Positions 1 through 6,724 are shown, counted from the first letter of the stretch. The stretch: 11,745 nt of DNA from CAIWXH01 sp964555675 (GCA_964555675.1 CAZKTU010000213.1:1-11745); one strand, 5' to 3'. Translations and numbers: made by a program. The notes: a model not told the origin generated them from the letters alone.

Positions 1-13
1 GCGTGGTGAATCC

Positions 14-436
14 CTAGAATCCACGCACGCGCTCGATGGTCACGCGGATGGCGGTGGAGTACTCGGCGGCCATCTTTTCGGGGGTCGAGCCGATGCCGGG
101 GATGGCCGCGCCGTACTTGGCCAGGTACGCCGGCAGCTGATCGACAGGCGGCGCGGCCGGGTCGACGGCGGCCGAGCCAAGCAGCACGATCACATCCTCG
201 CCGCCCTCGTCGGTGTTGAAGTTCAGGGCCACCCGCGGGCGCTCCTGAATATGGCGCACCTTGGCGGCGCCAGGCTGCGAGTAGAGCAAGAGGGTCCCGC
301 CCTCCATAATGAACCAGATCGGGTTGGGCTGGGGCGTCCCACTTCGGTCGGTCGTCACCAGCCAGATCACCTGCTCCTCGGCCAGCCGGCGCTCGACCCG
401 CTGCCCGAAGGGCGTCGTCGTATCCCAGGGCGTCAT
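14..436 (-). CDS. PPOX-class F420-dependent enzyme, Rv3369-like
   Basis: A 140-residue protein of the split-barrel flavin/F420-binding fold, closest in feel to the Rv3369 (TIGR03667) group of PPOX-class, probably F420-dependent reductases; the substrate is unknown. Visible hallmarks are VIWLVTTDRSGTPQPNPIWF (residues 23-42), LLYSQPGAAKVRHIQERPRVALNF (50-73) with the Lys/Arg pair expected to contact cofactor phosphate, a central VDPAAPPVDQLPAYLAKY segment (91-108), and a C-terminal IRVTIERVRGF. Length fits the family. I chose the ATG at 436 because GGAG lies 6-9 bases upstream and the family motif starts soon after; the frame stays open to about 502 but those residues look unlike the family. 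The stop TAG is at 14-16. It is soluble and is divergently transcribed from the ATP-grasp gene. The family is recognised from memory of its conserved blocks; F420 versus FMN use cannot be told from sequence alone. Confidence 0.88.
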   Translation of the reverse strand: MTPWDTTTPFGQRVERRLAEEQVIWLVTTDRSGTPQPNPIWFIMEGGTLLLYSQPGAAKVRHIQERPRVALNFNTDEGGEDVIVLLGSAAVDPAAPPVDQLPAYLAKYGAAIPGIGSTPEKMAAEYSTAIRVTIERVRGF

Positions 437-494
437 AGAGGTCTCCTTCTCGCTGGAACAGCTTCCCGGCCCTGTCGGCCAGGCCCGGACAAGA

Positions 495-503
495 TGGTAC
501 AAT
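495..503 (+). promoter_or_regulatory. Candidate extended -10 promoter of the ATP-grasp gene
   Basis: TGG-TACAAT is an extended -10 (TGN) with a 5/6 hexamer. No good -35 is found at 16-18 bases upstream, which is acceptable for an extended -10 promoter. The predicted start is near 510, about 33 bases before the ATG at 543. A ribosome-binding site AAAGG sits at 532-536. Confidence 0.5.
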
Positions 504-527
504 AGCTGCCGCCGGAGCCGCTGTCAA
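499..527 (-). promoter_or_regulatory. Candidate promoter of the PPOX gene
   Basis: On the minus strand a perfect -35 TTGACA (527-522) is followed after exactly 17 bases by TATTGT (504-499), a 4/6 match to the -10 consensus. The expected start would be near 492, giving a leader of about 55 bases to the ATG at 436. The -10 shares five bases with the opposing -10 of the ATP-grasp gene. Confidence 0.5.
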
Positions 528-542
528 CTATAAAGGTCTTTT

Positions 543-1499
543 ATGTCGAGCTATAGCCCGCTGCGGGTCGGACTCCTGGTCGGGCGCGAGCGCAGCTTCC
601 CCGACGCCCTGATCGCCGCGATCAACGAGCGCGACGAGGGCGTCAGCTGCGAGTATGCCATGCTCGGCGGCACGCGCATGGGCGAGACGCCACCCTACGC
701 CGTGCTGGTCGACCGCATCAGCCACGAGATCCCATACTACGCGACCTTTCTGAAGACGGCGGCCCTGGCCGGCGCCGTGGTAATCAACAGCCCCTTCTGG
801 CGCGCGGCGGACGACAAATTCTTCGGCGCCTCGCTGATCACCCGCCTGGGCATCGCCAGCCCGCGCACCATCGCCCTGCCCAACCAACGCTACGTCGACA
901 GCATCATCAGCGACTCGCTGCGCAACCTGGTCTACCCCCTCGACTGGCGCAGCATCATCGACTATGTCGGTCTGCCCGCCGTGCTGAAGCCCCACTGGGG
1001 CGGCGGCTGGAAGGATGTGACCGTCGTCCACAGCCTCGAAGAGCTCTGGGCGGCCTACAACCGCAGCGGCCCCCAGGGTATGATCCTGCAGGAGTATATC
1101 GCCTGGGAGCACTATGTGCGCTGCATCTGCATCGGCCAGGAGCGCGTGCTGCCCATCCGCTACAACCCGCTGGCCCCCTTCCACGAGCGCTACGTGGTGG
1201 ACCACAACCACCTCTCGCCCGAGCTGGGCGCGCGCGTGCTGCATGACGCCCTGCAGATCAACCGGGCCATGGGCTACGACATGAACACGGTCGAGTTCGC
1301 GGTCAGGGGCGGCGTGCCCTATGCGATCGACTTCATGAACACGGCGCCCGACTTCGACCGGGCCTCGCTGCCGCCGATCTATTTCGACTGGGTCGTACAG
1401 AACATGGCCGACCTGCTGATCGCCCGCGCCAAGCAGGCCGGCACGCCCCCCGAGCCAAACTGGCGCGTGCTGATGCAGACCCTGCCGCCCCTGGGGTAG
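543..1499 (+). CDS. Orphan ATP-grasp domain ligase-like protein
   Basis: A 318-residue soluble protein with the ATP-grasp fold (RimK, D-Ala-D-Ala ligase and glutathione synthase superfamily), expected to join a carboxylate to an amine or thiol through an acyl-phosphate; the substrate is unknown. Visible in order: an N-terminal pre-ATP-grasp Rossmann-like part (1-85), ADDKFF (89-94) starting the ATP-grasp region, VLKPHWGGGWKDV (147-159) with the phosphate-binding Lys149 and Gly-rich loop, MILQEYI (180-186) with an ATP-contacting Glu184, and TVEFAVRGGVPYAIDFMN (249-266), whose Glu251, Asp263 and Asn266 should bind Mg2+. All key ATP-grasp residues are present, so it should be active. The ATG at 543 has AAAGG six bases upstream. 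No partner ligase, carrier protein or peptide substrate gene lies beside it. It converges on the sirtuin gene, with 8 bases between the stops and no terminator visible there. Confidence 0.85.
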   Translation: MSSYSPLRVGLLVGRERSFPDALIAAINERDEGVSCEYAMLGGTRMGETPPYAVLVDRISHEIPYYATFLKTAALAGAVVINSPFWRAADDKFFGASLITRLGIASPRTIALPNQRYVDSIISDSLRNLVYPLDWRSIIDYVGLPAVLKPHWGGGWKDVTVVHSLEELWAAYNRSGPQGMILQEYIAWEHYVRCICIGQERVLPIRYNPLAPFHERYVVDHNHLSPELGARVLHDALQINRAMGYDMNTVEFAVRGGVPYAIDFMNTAPDFDRASLPPIYFDWVVQNMADLLIARAKQAGTPPEPNWRVLMQTLPPLG

Positions 1500-1507
1500 G
1501 GCCGAGC

Positions 1508-2266
1508 CTACCAGGCCACCGGGTCGCCCACGGCGGCGCGCACCAGAGTCGGCACGGCGGTGGCCACATCGTCGCGGATCACGGCGTCGGCCTGGGCGTC
1601 GAGGTAGGTCGCGTCGAGGTTGACGATCACAATCCGAGCGCCCCGGCGCGCCGCGGCCAGGGGCAGATCGCAGACCGGCGCAACCTCGAGCGAGGTCCCG
1701 GCCACCAGCAGTAGGTCGCACTCCTCGAGGGCCCGCTGGGCCAGCCAGAAGACGCCCTGGGGCAGCCCCTCGTCGAAGAGCACCACATCGGGCTTGAAGG
1801 CGCCGCCGCACGAGCAACGGGGCGCGCGCCCGCGCCGCACCGTCGGCAGCAGCGGTTCGGTGGGCACCTGGCGCCCACACTCCTGACAGGTCGCCGAGCG
1901 CAAATGTCCATGGAGCTCGAAGACCCGCCGCGAGCCGGCGGCCTGGTGCAGGCCGTCGATGTTCTGGGTGATCACCGCGCTCAGCCGGCCCGCCGCCTCG
2001 AGCTCGGCGAGGGCCAGGTGAGCGGGGTTGGGCCGGGCCACGCTGATGGGCGCGAGCAGCCCGCTCAGCCAGCGATAGAAGCCATCGGGGTCGCGCTGGA
2101 AGGCGCCCAGGGAGGCGACCTCGGCAGGGTCGCGCACAGCCCAGATCCCGTCGGGGCTGCGGAAGTCGGGTATGCCTGAAGGCCGGCTGTAGCCGGCGCC
2201 GGTCAGGGCCACGACCCTGCGGGCCCCCGCCACCAACTCAGCTGCCAGCCCTAGTGTATCGCGCAT
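1508..2266 (-). CDS. NAD-dependent protein deacylase, Sir2 family (sirtuin)
   Basis: A 252-residue cytoplasmic sirtuin that removes acyl groups from lysine using NAD+, releasing nicotinamide and O-acyl-ADP-ribose. Motifs: GAGYSRPSGIPDFRS (23-37) for NAD binding, TQNIDGLH (100-107), the catalytic His119 in FELHGHL, a zinc site of Cys127, Cys130, Cys151 and Cys153, KPDVVLFDE (158-166), and the C-terminal Rossmann pieces VAGTSLEVAP (188-197) and VIVNLD (213-218). The Tyr-x-x-Arg pair of desuccinylase-type (CobB/SIRT5) sirtuins is not seen after the NAD motif, so a plain deacetylase is the better guess. Two small oddities are GAGYS where Ile, Val or Ala is usual, and a CxC second zinc pair. Start ATG at 2266 with GAGGT just upstream. 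It has its own promoter rather than relying on the molybdoprotein gene 101 bases upstream. The protein target is unknown. Confidence 0.95.
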   Translation of the reverse strand: MRDTLGLAAELVAGARRVVALTGAGYSRPSGIPDFRSPDGIWAVRDPAEVASLGAFQRDPDGFYRWLSGLLAPISVARPNPAHLALAELEAAGRLSAVITQNIDGLHQAAGSRRVFELHGHLRSATCQECGRQVPTEPLLPTVRRGRAPRCSCGGAFKPDVVLFDEGLPQGVFWLAQRALEECDLLLVAGTSLEVAPVCDLPLAAARRGARIVIVNLDATYLDAQADAVIRDDVATAVPTLVRAAVGDPVAW

Positions 2267-2334
2267 GAAATGACCTCGTCGTCATGGGCTCAAGGGGGGC
2301 GAGCGCACGGGGCGCCCCGCTCCGCCGACCCCGA

Positions 2335-2363
2335 ATCATACACCAGGCGCGGCCGCGCCGCAA
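2335..2363 (-). promoter_or_regulatory. Candidate promoter of the sirtuin gene
   Basis: Minus strand TTGCGG (2363-2358), 17-base spacer, TATGAT (2340-2335, 5/6). The start would be near 2328, with a GC-rich leader of about 60 bases. It lies just after the stop of the upstream molybdoprotein gene (2368). Confidence 0.45.
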
Positions 2364-2367
2364 GCCG

Positions 2368-3426
2368 CTACCCCTCGCCGCGACCGGCGGGGCTGAGCCA
2401 GCTGGTGTTGATCGCCGCGAGCTCGCCCGGGTCGGGCCCCGCGCGCAGCTCGATCGCCACCAGCCACTTCACCCAGACGAAGCCGCGCTCGCCCGGGGCC
2501 ACCAGCCGCGCCGGGCCGCCGTGGCCGTGATCGAGAAGCTCGGCGCCGACCCGCGTCGCCACCAGGACCCCACGGGCCTGCTCGCGCGGCAGGCTCCAGC
2601 GGTAGCCCGTGACCGATACGAAGCGCACCCAGCCCGCCGCCTCGTCGGCGCCTGCCTGATCGAGCAGCGCGCCCACCGTCATGCCCGACCAGCGCTGGGT
2701 CGTGTAGAAGCCGCCGGTGCAGTCGAGGGTCGCCTCGAGCGCGTCGCCCCGGTCGAGGGCGGCCAGTTCTAGGCTCAGCGGCCGCGCCACCAGCCCCTCG
2801 ACCCGCAGGCGCCAGGCGGCCGGGTCGAGGGGCCGCGGTCGGTCGGCGACCCAGCTGACCACCGGGAAGCCATTGCCGGTGAAGTGGGCCCAGGCCCGCG
2901 AGCCGGTGAAGCGCCGCTCGGCCCCGCCGAGGCCCAGGACGCCGGCGAGGCCGTCCCTGAGGGGGCGGATCAGGGCGGCGCCCGCGAGCACCGCGATCGC
3001 CGTCAGGGCCTGGCGTCGCCCGAGCAGGTCGGGCCGTCGCAGGGGCCTGGCCCGGGCGAGCATATGGGCCGAGGCGGCGGCGATCAGGGCGAAGCCGAGC
3101 AGGATGTGCCAGTTGAGCAGGTTGTAGCCCAGGGCAAAGAGCGTGCCGCCGCCCGTCCAGCCCACCCCCGAGGCCAGCACAGCCAGGGCGAGCAGGGTAG
3201 CGGCGAGGCCGGGCCAGGCCCGCCGGTCGCCGGGAGCCTGGCGCAGGCGACCCCAGACGCGGCGCAGCTTGGGCACGAGCAACAGGGCCATCCAGAGGCC
3301 GCCGAGGCCGTGCAGGGTGACGATCCACCACTCCTCGGGCCGCCCGGCGGTCAGGCTCCAGAGGCCGGTGCCGAACGACCAGGCCAGGCTCAGGGCGAGG
3401 GCCCAGTCGACGCTGCGCGGCCGCAC
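2368..3426 (-). CDS. Membrane-anchored sulfite-oxidase-fold molybdopterin oxidoreductase
   Basis: A 352-residue fusion. Residues 1-155 form about five hydrophobic helices (near 8-25, 36-52, 75-90, 97-123, 139-155) with His39, His107 and His121; the His-x13-His pair in one helix suggests heme b ligation, as in cytochrome b561-like domains. Residues 170-352 are a sulfite-oxidase/YedY-type molybdopterin domain: TGNGFPVVSWVAD (183-195), LRVEGLV (207-213), LDCTGGFYTTQRWSGMTVGALL (234-255) with Cys236 as probable Mo ligand, and ARLVAPGERGFVWVKWL (306-322). GRRQALTAIAVLAGA (136-150) is twin-Arg-like at the junction, compatible with an extracytoplasmic Mo domain. The role is probably electron exchange between a small oxyanion or oxidised-protein substrate and the membrane, like MsrP/MsrQ in one chain; the substrate is unknown. 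It starts at GTG 3426, sharing one base with the peptidase stop (TAGTG), so translation is probably coupled. Confidence 0.85.
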   Translation of the reverse strand: MRPRSVDWALALSLAWSFGTGLWSLTAGRPEEWWIVTLHGLGGLWMALLLVPKLRRVWGRLRQAPGDRRAWPGLAATLLALAVLASGVGWTGGGTLFALGYNLLNWHILLGFALIAAASAHMLARARPLRRPDLLGRRQALTAIAVLAGAALIRPLRDGLAGVLGLGGAERRFTGSRAWAHFTGNGFPVVSWVADRPRPLDPAAWRLRVEGLVARPLSLELAALDRGDALEATLDCTGGFYTTQRWSGMTVGALLDQAGADEAAGWVRFVSVTGYRWSLPREQARGVLVATRVGAELLDHGHGGPARLVAPGERGFVWVKWLVAIELRAGPDPGELAAINTSWLSPAGRGEG

Positions 3427-4829
3427 TACTTGCCCCCGGCGCTCGGGGCAAGCAGACGCAGGGCCTCGACGATCGCGGGGTCCTCCTCCTCGCTGAAGCG
3501 GGTCCAGTCCTCGAAGACGGGGATGTCCGGCTGCACACCCACGCCCTCCAGGTTGCCGCCGCCGGCCAGCTTGAAACCCTCCTGAGCGACCCAGAGCCGG
3601 GCCCCGCCCGTCAGCTCGTAGGAGTAAATCGTCTCGGTATTGCCGGCCGAGGGCGAGCCGAGCACCACAGCCCCGGCCTGGCTCTGGAGCACGGCGGCGA
3701 TCAGCTCGGCGTACGAGGCGGTGCCGCCGTCGATCAGCACGACCAGGGGCACGCCGCGCAGATCGGGCTGGGCGCCGCGCTCGATCTCGAGCGGGATATC
3801 GCCCTTGCGGCTGGTGAAGCTGCCGACCTCGCCGCTGATGAAGTGGCCGAGGATGCCGGTGAGCACATTGCGCCAGCCGCCCGGGTTGCTGCGCAGGTCG
3901 AGGATCAGGCCGCGCAGGGGCTGAGGCGCGGCCACCTCGGCGAGGGCCTGGCTCACCTGCTTGTCCATATCATTGACCCAGAGGGTGGTCACATTGAGGT
4001 AGCCGATCTCGCCGGGCAGGCGCCGAGCCGCCGGGGTGATCCGGCCCTCGACACGACGCCGGGTGATCACCACATCGCGGGCCTGGGCGCCGGGGCGCAC
4101 CACGGTCACGCGGACCTGGCTGCCCTCGGGGCCCTGGATGTCGCGGCCGGCATACGAGCTGCCGTCGATTGCAACGATGCGGTCGCGGGGTCGCAGGCCG
4201 GCCCGCTCGGCGGGGCTATCGGGGAAGACATGCTGGATGAGCAGGCCATCGCGCAGGGGCAGGACCACCACCCCGATGCCCACCTGCTCCTCGCGCCCGC
4301 TGCTCAGGGCATCCTGGCGTTGGGCGGCCTGGGGGGGCAGGAAGCGCGAGTGGTCATCGCCCAGGCGCGCGACCATATGGCCGACCAGCTCGTAGAAGCC
4401 CTCGTCGGTCGGGACCTGCTCGACGCGCGGCTCGAACTCGGCGCGCAGGGCGGCCCAGTCGGCCCCGCCGAAGTCGGGGTACAGGTAGTGCTCGTTCACC
4501 GTCGTCCACACCTCGTTGAAGATCTGCCGCCGCATCGAGACGCCCAGGGCCGTAGGCGCCGGCGGCGGCTCGGCCGTGGCCGTGGGCCGGGCGGTGGGGA
4601 CGGGCGGGAGAGTCGGCGCGGGCGTGAGCGTGGGGAGCGCCGACGGCTCGCTCGGGAGTGGGAGCGCCGAGGCCGGCGGCGGCGGGACGACGGTGCCGAC
4701 CGCGGCGACGGCAACGGGGGTGCCGGTCGGACGATCGGGCGCGACCGGGCGAGCCTGCGCGCATGCGCCCATGGCCATGACCGAGAGCCCCAGCATGCTC
4801 AGCCTGATAACGATCTGCCGCAGCTTCAT
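3426..4829 (-). CDS. S41-family PDZ peptidase-like lipoprotein
   Basis: A 467-residue exported protein. A signal peptide (1-22) ends in the lipobox-like MGAC with Cys23, so it is probably lipid-anchored; a Pro/Thr/Ala-rich tether follows (about 24-96). Then comes the S41 N-terminal region (97-180, with LGDDHSRFLPP 156-166), a PDZ domain (182-258, VFPDSPAERAGLRPRDRIVAID) and the S41 core: GEIGYLNVTTLWV (273-285), LRGLILDLRSNPGGW (305-319) and LIDGGTASYAELIAAVLQ (365-382), with Ser372 as nucleophile. At Ser+25, where C-terminal processing peptidases carry the general-base Lys, this protein has Asn397 (PSAGNTE), so it uses another base or is not a classical Ser/Lys protease. I chose the ATG at 4829 because it opens directly into the signal peptide, although its Shine-Dalgarno is weak and the frame is open to 4976. 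It lies 94 bases downstream of the PBP gene and overlaps the next gene by one base; likely one operon of envelope functions. Confidence 0.88.
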   Translation of the reverse strand: MKLRQIVIRLSMLGLSVMAMGACAQARPVAPDRPTGTPVAVAAVGTVVPPPPASALPLPSEPSALPTLTPAPTLPPVPTARPTATAEPPPAPTALGVSMRRQIFNEVWTTVNEHYLYPDFGGADWAALRAEFEPRVEQVPTDEGFYELVGHMVARLGDDHSRFLPPQAAQRQDALSSGREEQVGIGVVVLPLRDGLLIQHVFPDSPAERAGLRPRDRIVAIDGSSYAGRDIQGPEGSQVRVTVVRPGAQARDVVITRRRVEGRITPAARRLPGEIGYLNVTTLWVNDMDKQVSQALAEVAAPQPLRGLILDLRSNPGGWRNVLTGILGHFISGEVGSFTSRKGDIPLEIERGAQPDLRGVPLVVLIDGGTASYAELIAAVLQSQAGAVVLGSPSAGNTETIYSYELTGGARLWVAQEGFKLAGGGNLEGVGVQPDIPVFEDWTRFSEEEDPAIVEALRLLAPSAGGK

Positions 4830-4900
4830 CGGTTGCCGGCGCAGCGCGACGCGGATCGAGCGGGACGAGTCCCGGCCGGCCGGCTCTGCGTTTGCTGCGC

Positions 4901-4915
4901 CTGTGAGATACACAG
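4901..4915. repeat. Small inverted repeat in the PBP-peptidase gap
   Basis: CTGTG-AGATA-CACAG, 5-bp arms with a 5-base spacer, lies just after the PBP stop codon in the 94-base gap before the peptidase gene. The gap has no convincing promoter or U-tract terminator. The repeat could be a weak operator or chance. Confidence 0.25.
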
Positions 4916-4923
4916 TAAGGCCC

Positions 4924-6654
4924 TTACTCGGTTTCGAAGGCGGCCGCCAGGACCCGGCCGGCCAGCTCGGCGCCAACGCTGCTGCCCTCGCCGCCGCCCT
5001 CGACCATCACGGCCACGGCGAAGCGGGGCGCCTCGAGGGGCGCCACGGCGATGAACCAGGCGTGGGGCGCCGCCCCTGGGACATGCTCGGCGGTGCCCGA
5101 CTTGCCGCCCACGGCGATCCCGGGCGGAGTGAAGTCGTCGACGCTCTTGCCGAAGCCATACTGGGCCACGGCGAACATATTCGCCAGCATCGTGCGCGCC
5201 GTCTCGCGCGACATGGTCGTGCGGATGGCCCGCGGCGAGTGGGTGAGGATGACCCCGCCGTCGGGGCGGGTCACTTGCTGGACCAGGTAGGGCTGCATCA
5301 TCACACCGTCATTGGCCACGGCCGCGGCGACCATCGCGATCTGCAGCGGGGTGACCAGCAGCTGACCCTGGCCGTAGCCCGTGTCGGCGAGGGCCCGCGG
5401 GAAGTTCAGGAAGCCCGGGTCGACATAGAGCAGGCTCTGGGCGGTGGGCAGGTCGAGGAACTCGCCGTAGCTCGCCGCGGCCCGCTGGGGCGTCAGGATG
5501 TCGAAGCGGCGGGCCGTATCGATCATCAGGTCGACCGTCAGGCGGGTAGCATACTGGGCGAAGGCCGTATTGCACGAGTAGGCATAGACCCGCTCGAGGT
5601 TCGACGGATTGCCGGTCAGCCCGGCGAGGCCGCTGACCGCGTTCACGACGGGGGGCGCGCCCTCTTGGGGGGTATAGGTCTCGGGGCAGGTGATCGCATT
5701 GGGCTGGCCCGCAGCGGGGTTCTCGAGGGCGCCGATGGCCGTAACAGTCTTGTAGACCGAGCCCGGGGGGTAGACGCCCTGGGTGGGCCGGTTGAGCAAG
5801 GGCTGGCCGGCGCCGTCGGCGACCAACTGCTCCCAGTACTGGCTGACGCGTTGATTCTCGAGCTCCCAATCGGGGGCGCCGGGGTCGAAGCTCAGCTGGC
5901 GCGCGTCGAAGCCGGGGGTGCTGGCCATAGCCAGGACGGCGCCGCTGCGCGGGTCGAGGACGACCACCGAGCCGGTGCGCCCGCCAAGCTCGGCGCTGGC
6001 GCGGGCCTGCAGGTCGGCGTTGAGCGTCAGGGTCAGGTCGTTGCCGCGGGGCGTCCCGCCGAGGAAGCGCTCGCGCAAGCGCTCCCACTCGTTGCCGCGC
6101 TGCCCGGTGAGGTACTCGGCGTAGCTCGACTCGAGGCTGCTCTGGCCGTAGCGGGTGCTGAAAAAGCCGACGATATTGCTGAAGGCGCGCGGGTCGTAGG
6201 CATCGGCCAGGGGGTAGACCCGGCGGCCAAAGCCCTCGACCGCTTCGCTGGCGACGAGGACGAAGCCCTTGCGGTCGATCATACGGCCGCGCAGAACGCG
6301 CTGCGAGTCGAGGACGGGGCGCACATTGCTGGTGGTGCTGCCATCGGGGCCGAGGGCCACAAAGTGGTAGATCGCGTCGGCCTGCACCACTTGCTGGCGC
6401 AGCAGCTGTAGGCTCAGCAGGCCGAAGCCGACCAGGATGACCATGCCCACATTGGCGACACTGCGGTTGAGGCCGCGGGGCGCGAGGGGCGCGCGCGAGG
6501 CGCTGAGCCAGGCGGCCAGCCCAAACAGCGGCGCGGCCGCCCACAGGCAGATCAGCCAGCGCACCTCGGCCTCGACGGGCTGGATAATGCCGTAGCCGAT
6601 CAGGCCGATCGCACCCAGAATACACAGCGCCCGCAGCGCTGATCGCGCCATCAT
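4924..6654 (-). CDS. Class B penicillin-binding protein (peptidoglycan transpeptidase)
   Basis: A 576-residue membrane transpeptidase of the PbpA/FtsI type that cross-links peptidoglycan stem peptides on the outer face of the membrane and is a beta-lactam target. All three active-site motifs are seen: SVYK with Ser299 (in YPPGSVYKTVTA), SCN (360-362) and KSGT (518-521). The class B dimerisation signature RGRMIDRKG is at 122-130, FSTRYGQSSLE at 165-175, and the transpeptidase domain spans about 225-570. No PASTA repeats follow. Hydrophobic helices lie near 5-24, 31-51 and 66-86; most PbpA/FtsI proteins have a single anchor, and here the third matches it, leaving two extra N-terminal helices. 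I chose the ATG at 6654 because GGAGAGA sits just upstream; a second ATG follows immediately. There is no adjacent rodA or ftsW. The S41 lipoprotein follows in the same direction, and its own promoter and hairpin leader precede it. Confidence 0.95.
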   Translation of the reverse strand: MMARSALRALCILGAIGLIGYGIIQPVEAEVRWLICLWAAAPLFGLAAWLSASRAPLAPRGLNRSVANVGMVILVGFGLLSLQLLRQQVVQADAIYHFVALGPDGSTTSNVRPVLDSQRVLRGRMIDRKGFVLVASEAVEGFGRRVYPLADAYDPRAFSNIVGFFSTRYGQSSLESSYAEYLTGQRGNEWERLRERFLGGTPRGNDLTLTLNADLQARASAELGGRTGSVVVLDPRSGAVLAMASTPGFDARQLSFDPGAPDWELENQRVSQYWEQLVADGAGQPLLNRPTQGVYPPGSVYKTVTAIGALENPAAGQPNAITCPETYTPQEGAPPVVNAVSGLAGLTGNPSNLERVYAYSCNTAFAQYATRLTVDLMIDTARRFDILTPQRAAASYGEFLDLPTAQSLLYVDPGFLNFPRALADTGYGQGQLLVTPLQIAMVAAAVANDGVMMQPYLVQQVTRPDGGVILTHSPRAIRTTMSRETARTMLANMFAVAQYGFGKSVDDFTPPGIAVGGKSGTAEHVPGAAPHAWFIAVAPLEAPRFAVAVMVEGGGEGSSVGAELAGRVLAAAFETE

Positions 6655-6674
6655 GCAGGATCTCTCCGTAAATG

Positions 6675-6706
6675 AGGCCACCCGGCCTCTCAAGGCCAGG
6701 CGGCCC
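6675..6706 (-). promoter_or_regulatory. Leader hairpin upstream of the PBP gene
   Basis: In the minus-strand RNA, arms 6706-6693 and 6688-6675 pair continuously over 14 positions (Watson-Crick plus three G-U pairs) around the loop UGAG (6692-6689). In the plus-strand copy the G-U positions would not pair, so the stem is strongest in the transcribed sense. It falls at about +12 to +43 from the predicted PBP start, or could end transcripts arriving from the kinase gene. A run of Us is lacking (UCAUUUACGG follows). Confidence 0.5.
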
Positions 6707-6724
6707 ACTGCGCGCAACGGGTAG

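Noticed and set aside
529..534. TATAAA as a -10 for a near-leaderless ATP-grasp transcript.
   Set aside because: There is no -35 or TG element at the right distance, and the start would fall two bases from the ATG, bypassing the AAAGG site. The 495-503 element is better.
528..1880. A 450-codon minus-strand open frame opposite the ATP-grasp gene.
   Set aside because: It overlaps both the ATP-grasp gene (antisense) and the sirtuin (other frame), each with intact active-site motifs; its translation looks random.
2308..2319. The GC palindrome CGGGGCGCCCCG as a terminator.
   Set aside because: There is no room for a loop without breaking the stem and no T-run; such palindromes are common in this composition.
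4901..4915. CTGTG-N5-CACAG as a CRP-type operator.
   Set aside because: The spacing and half-sites do not match TGTGA-N6-TCACA, and there is no convincing promoter beside it.
4516..6411. A 631-codon open frame on the plus strand opposite the peptidase and PBP genes.
   Set aside because: It is antisense to two proteins with clear motifs. Long antisense frames are expected in GC-rich DNA, and its translation is low-complexity Gly/Ala/His-rich with no domain.
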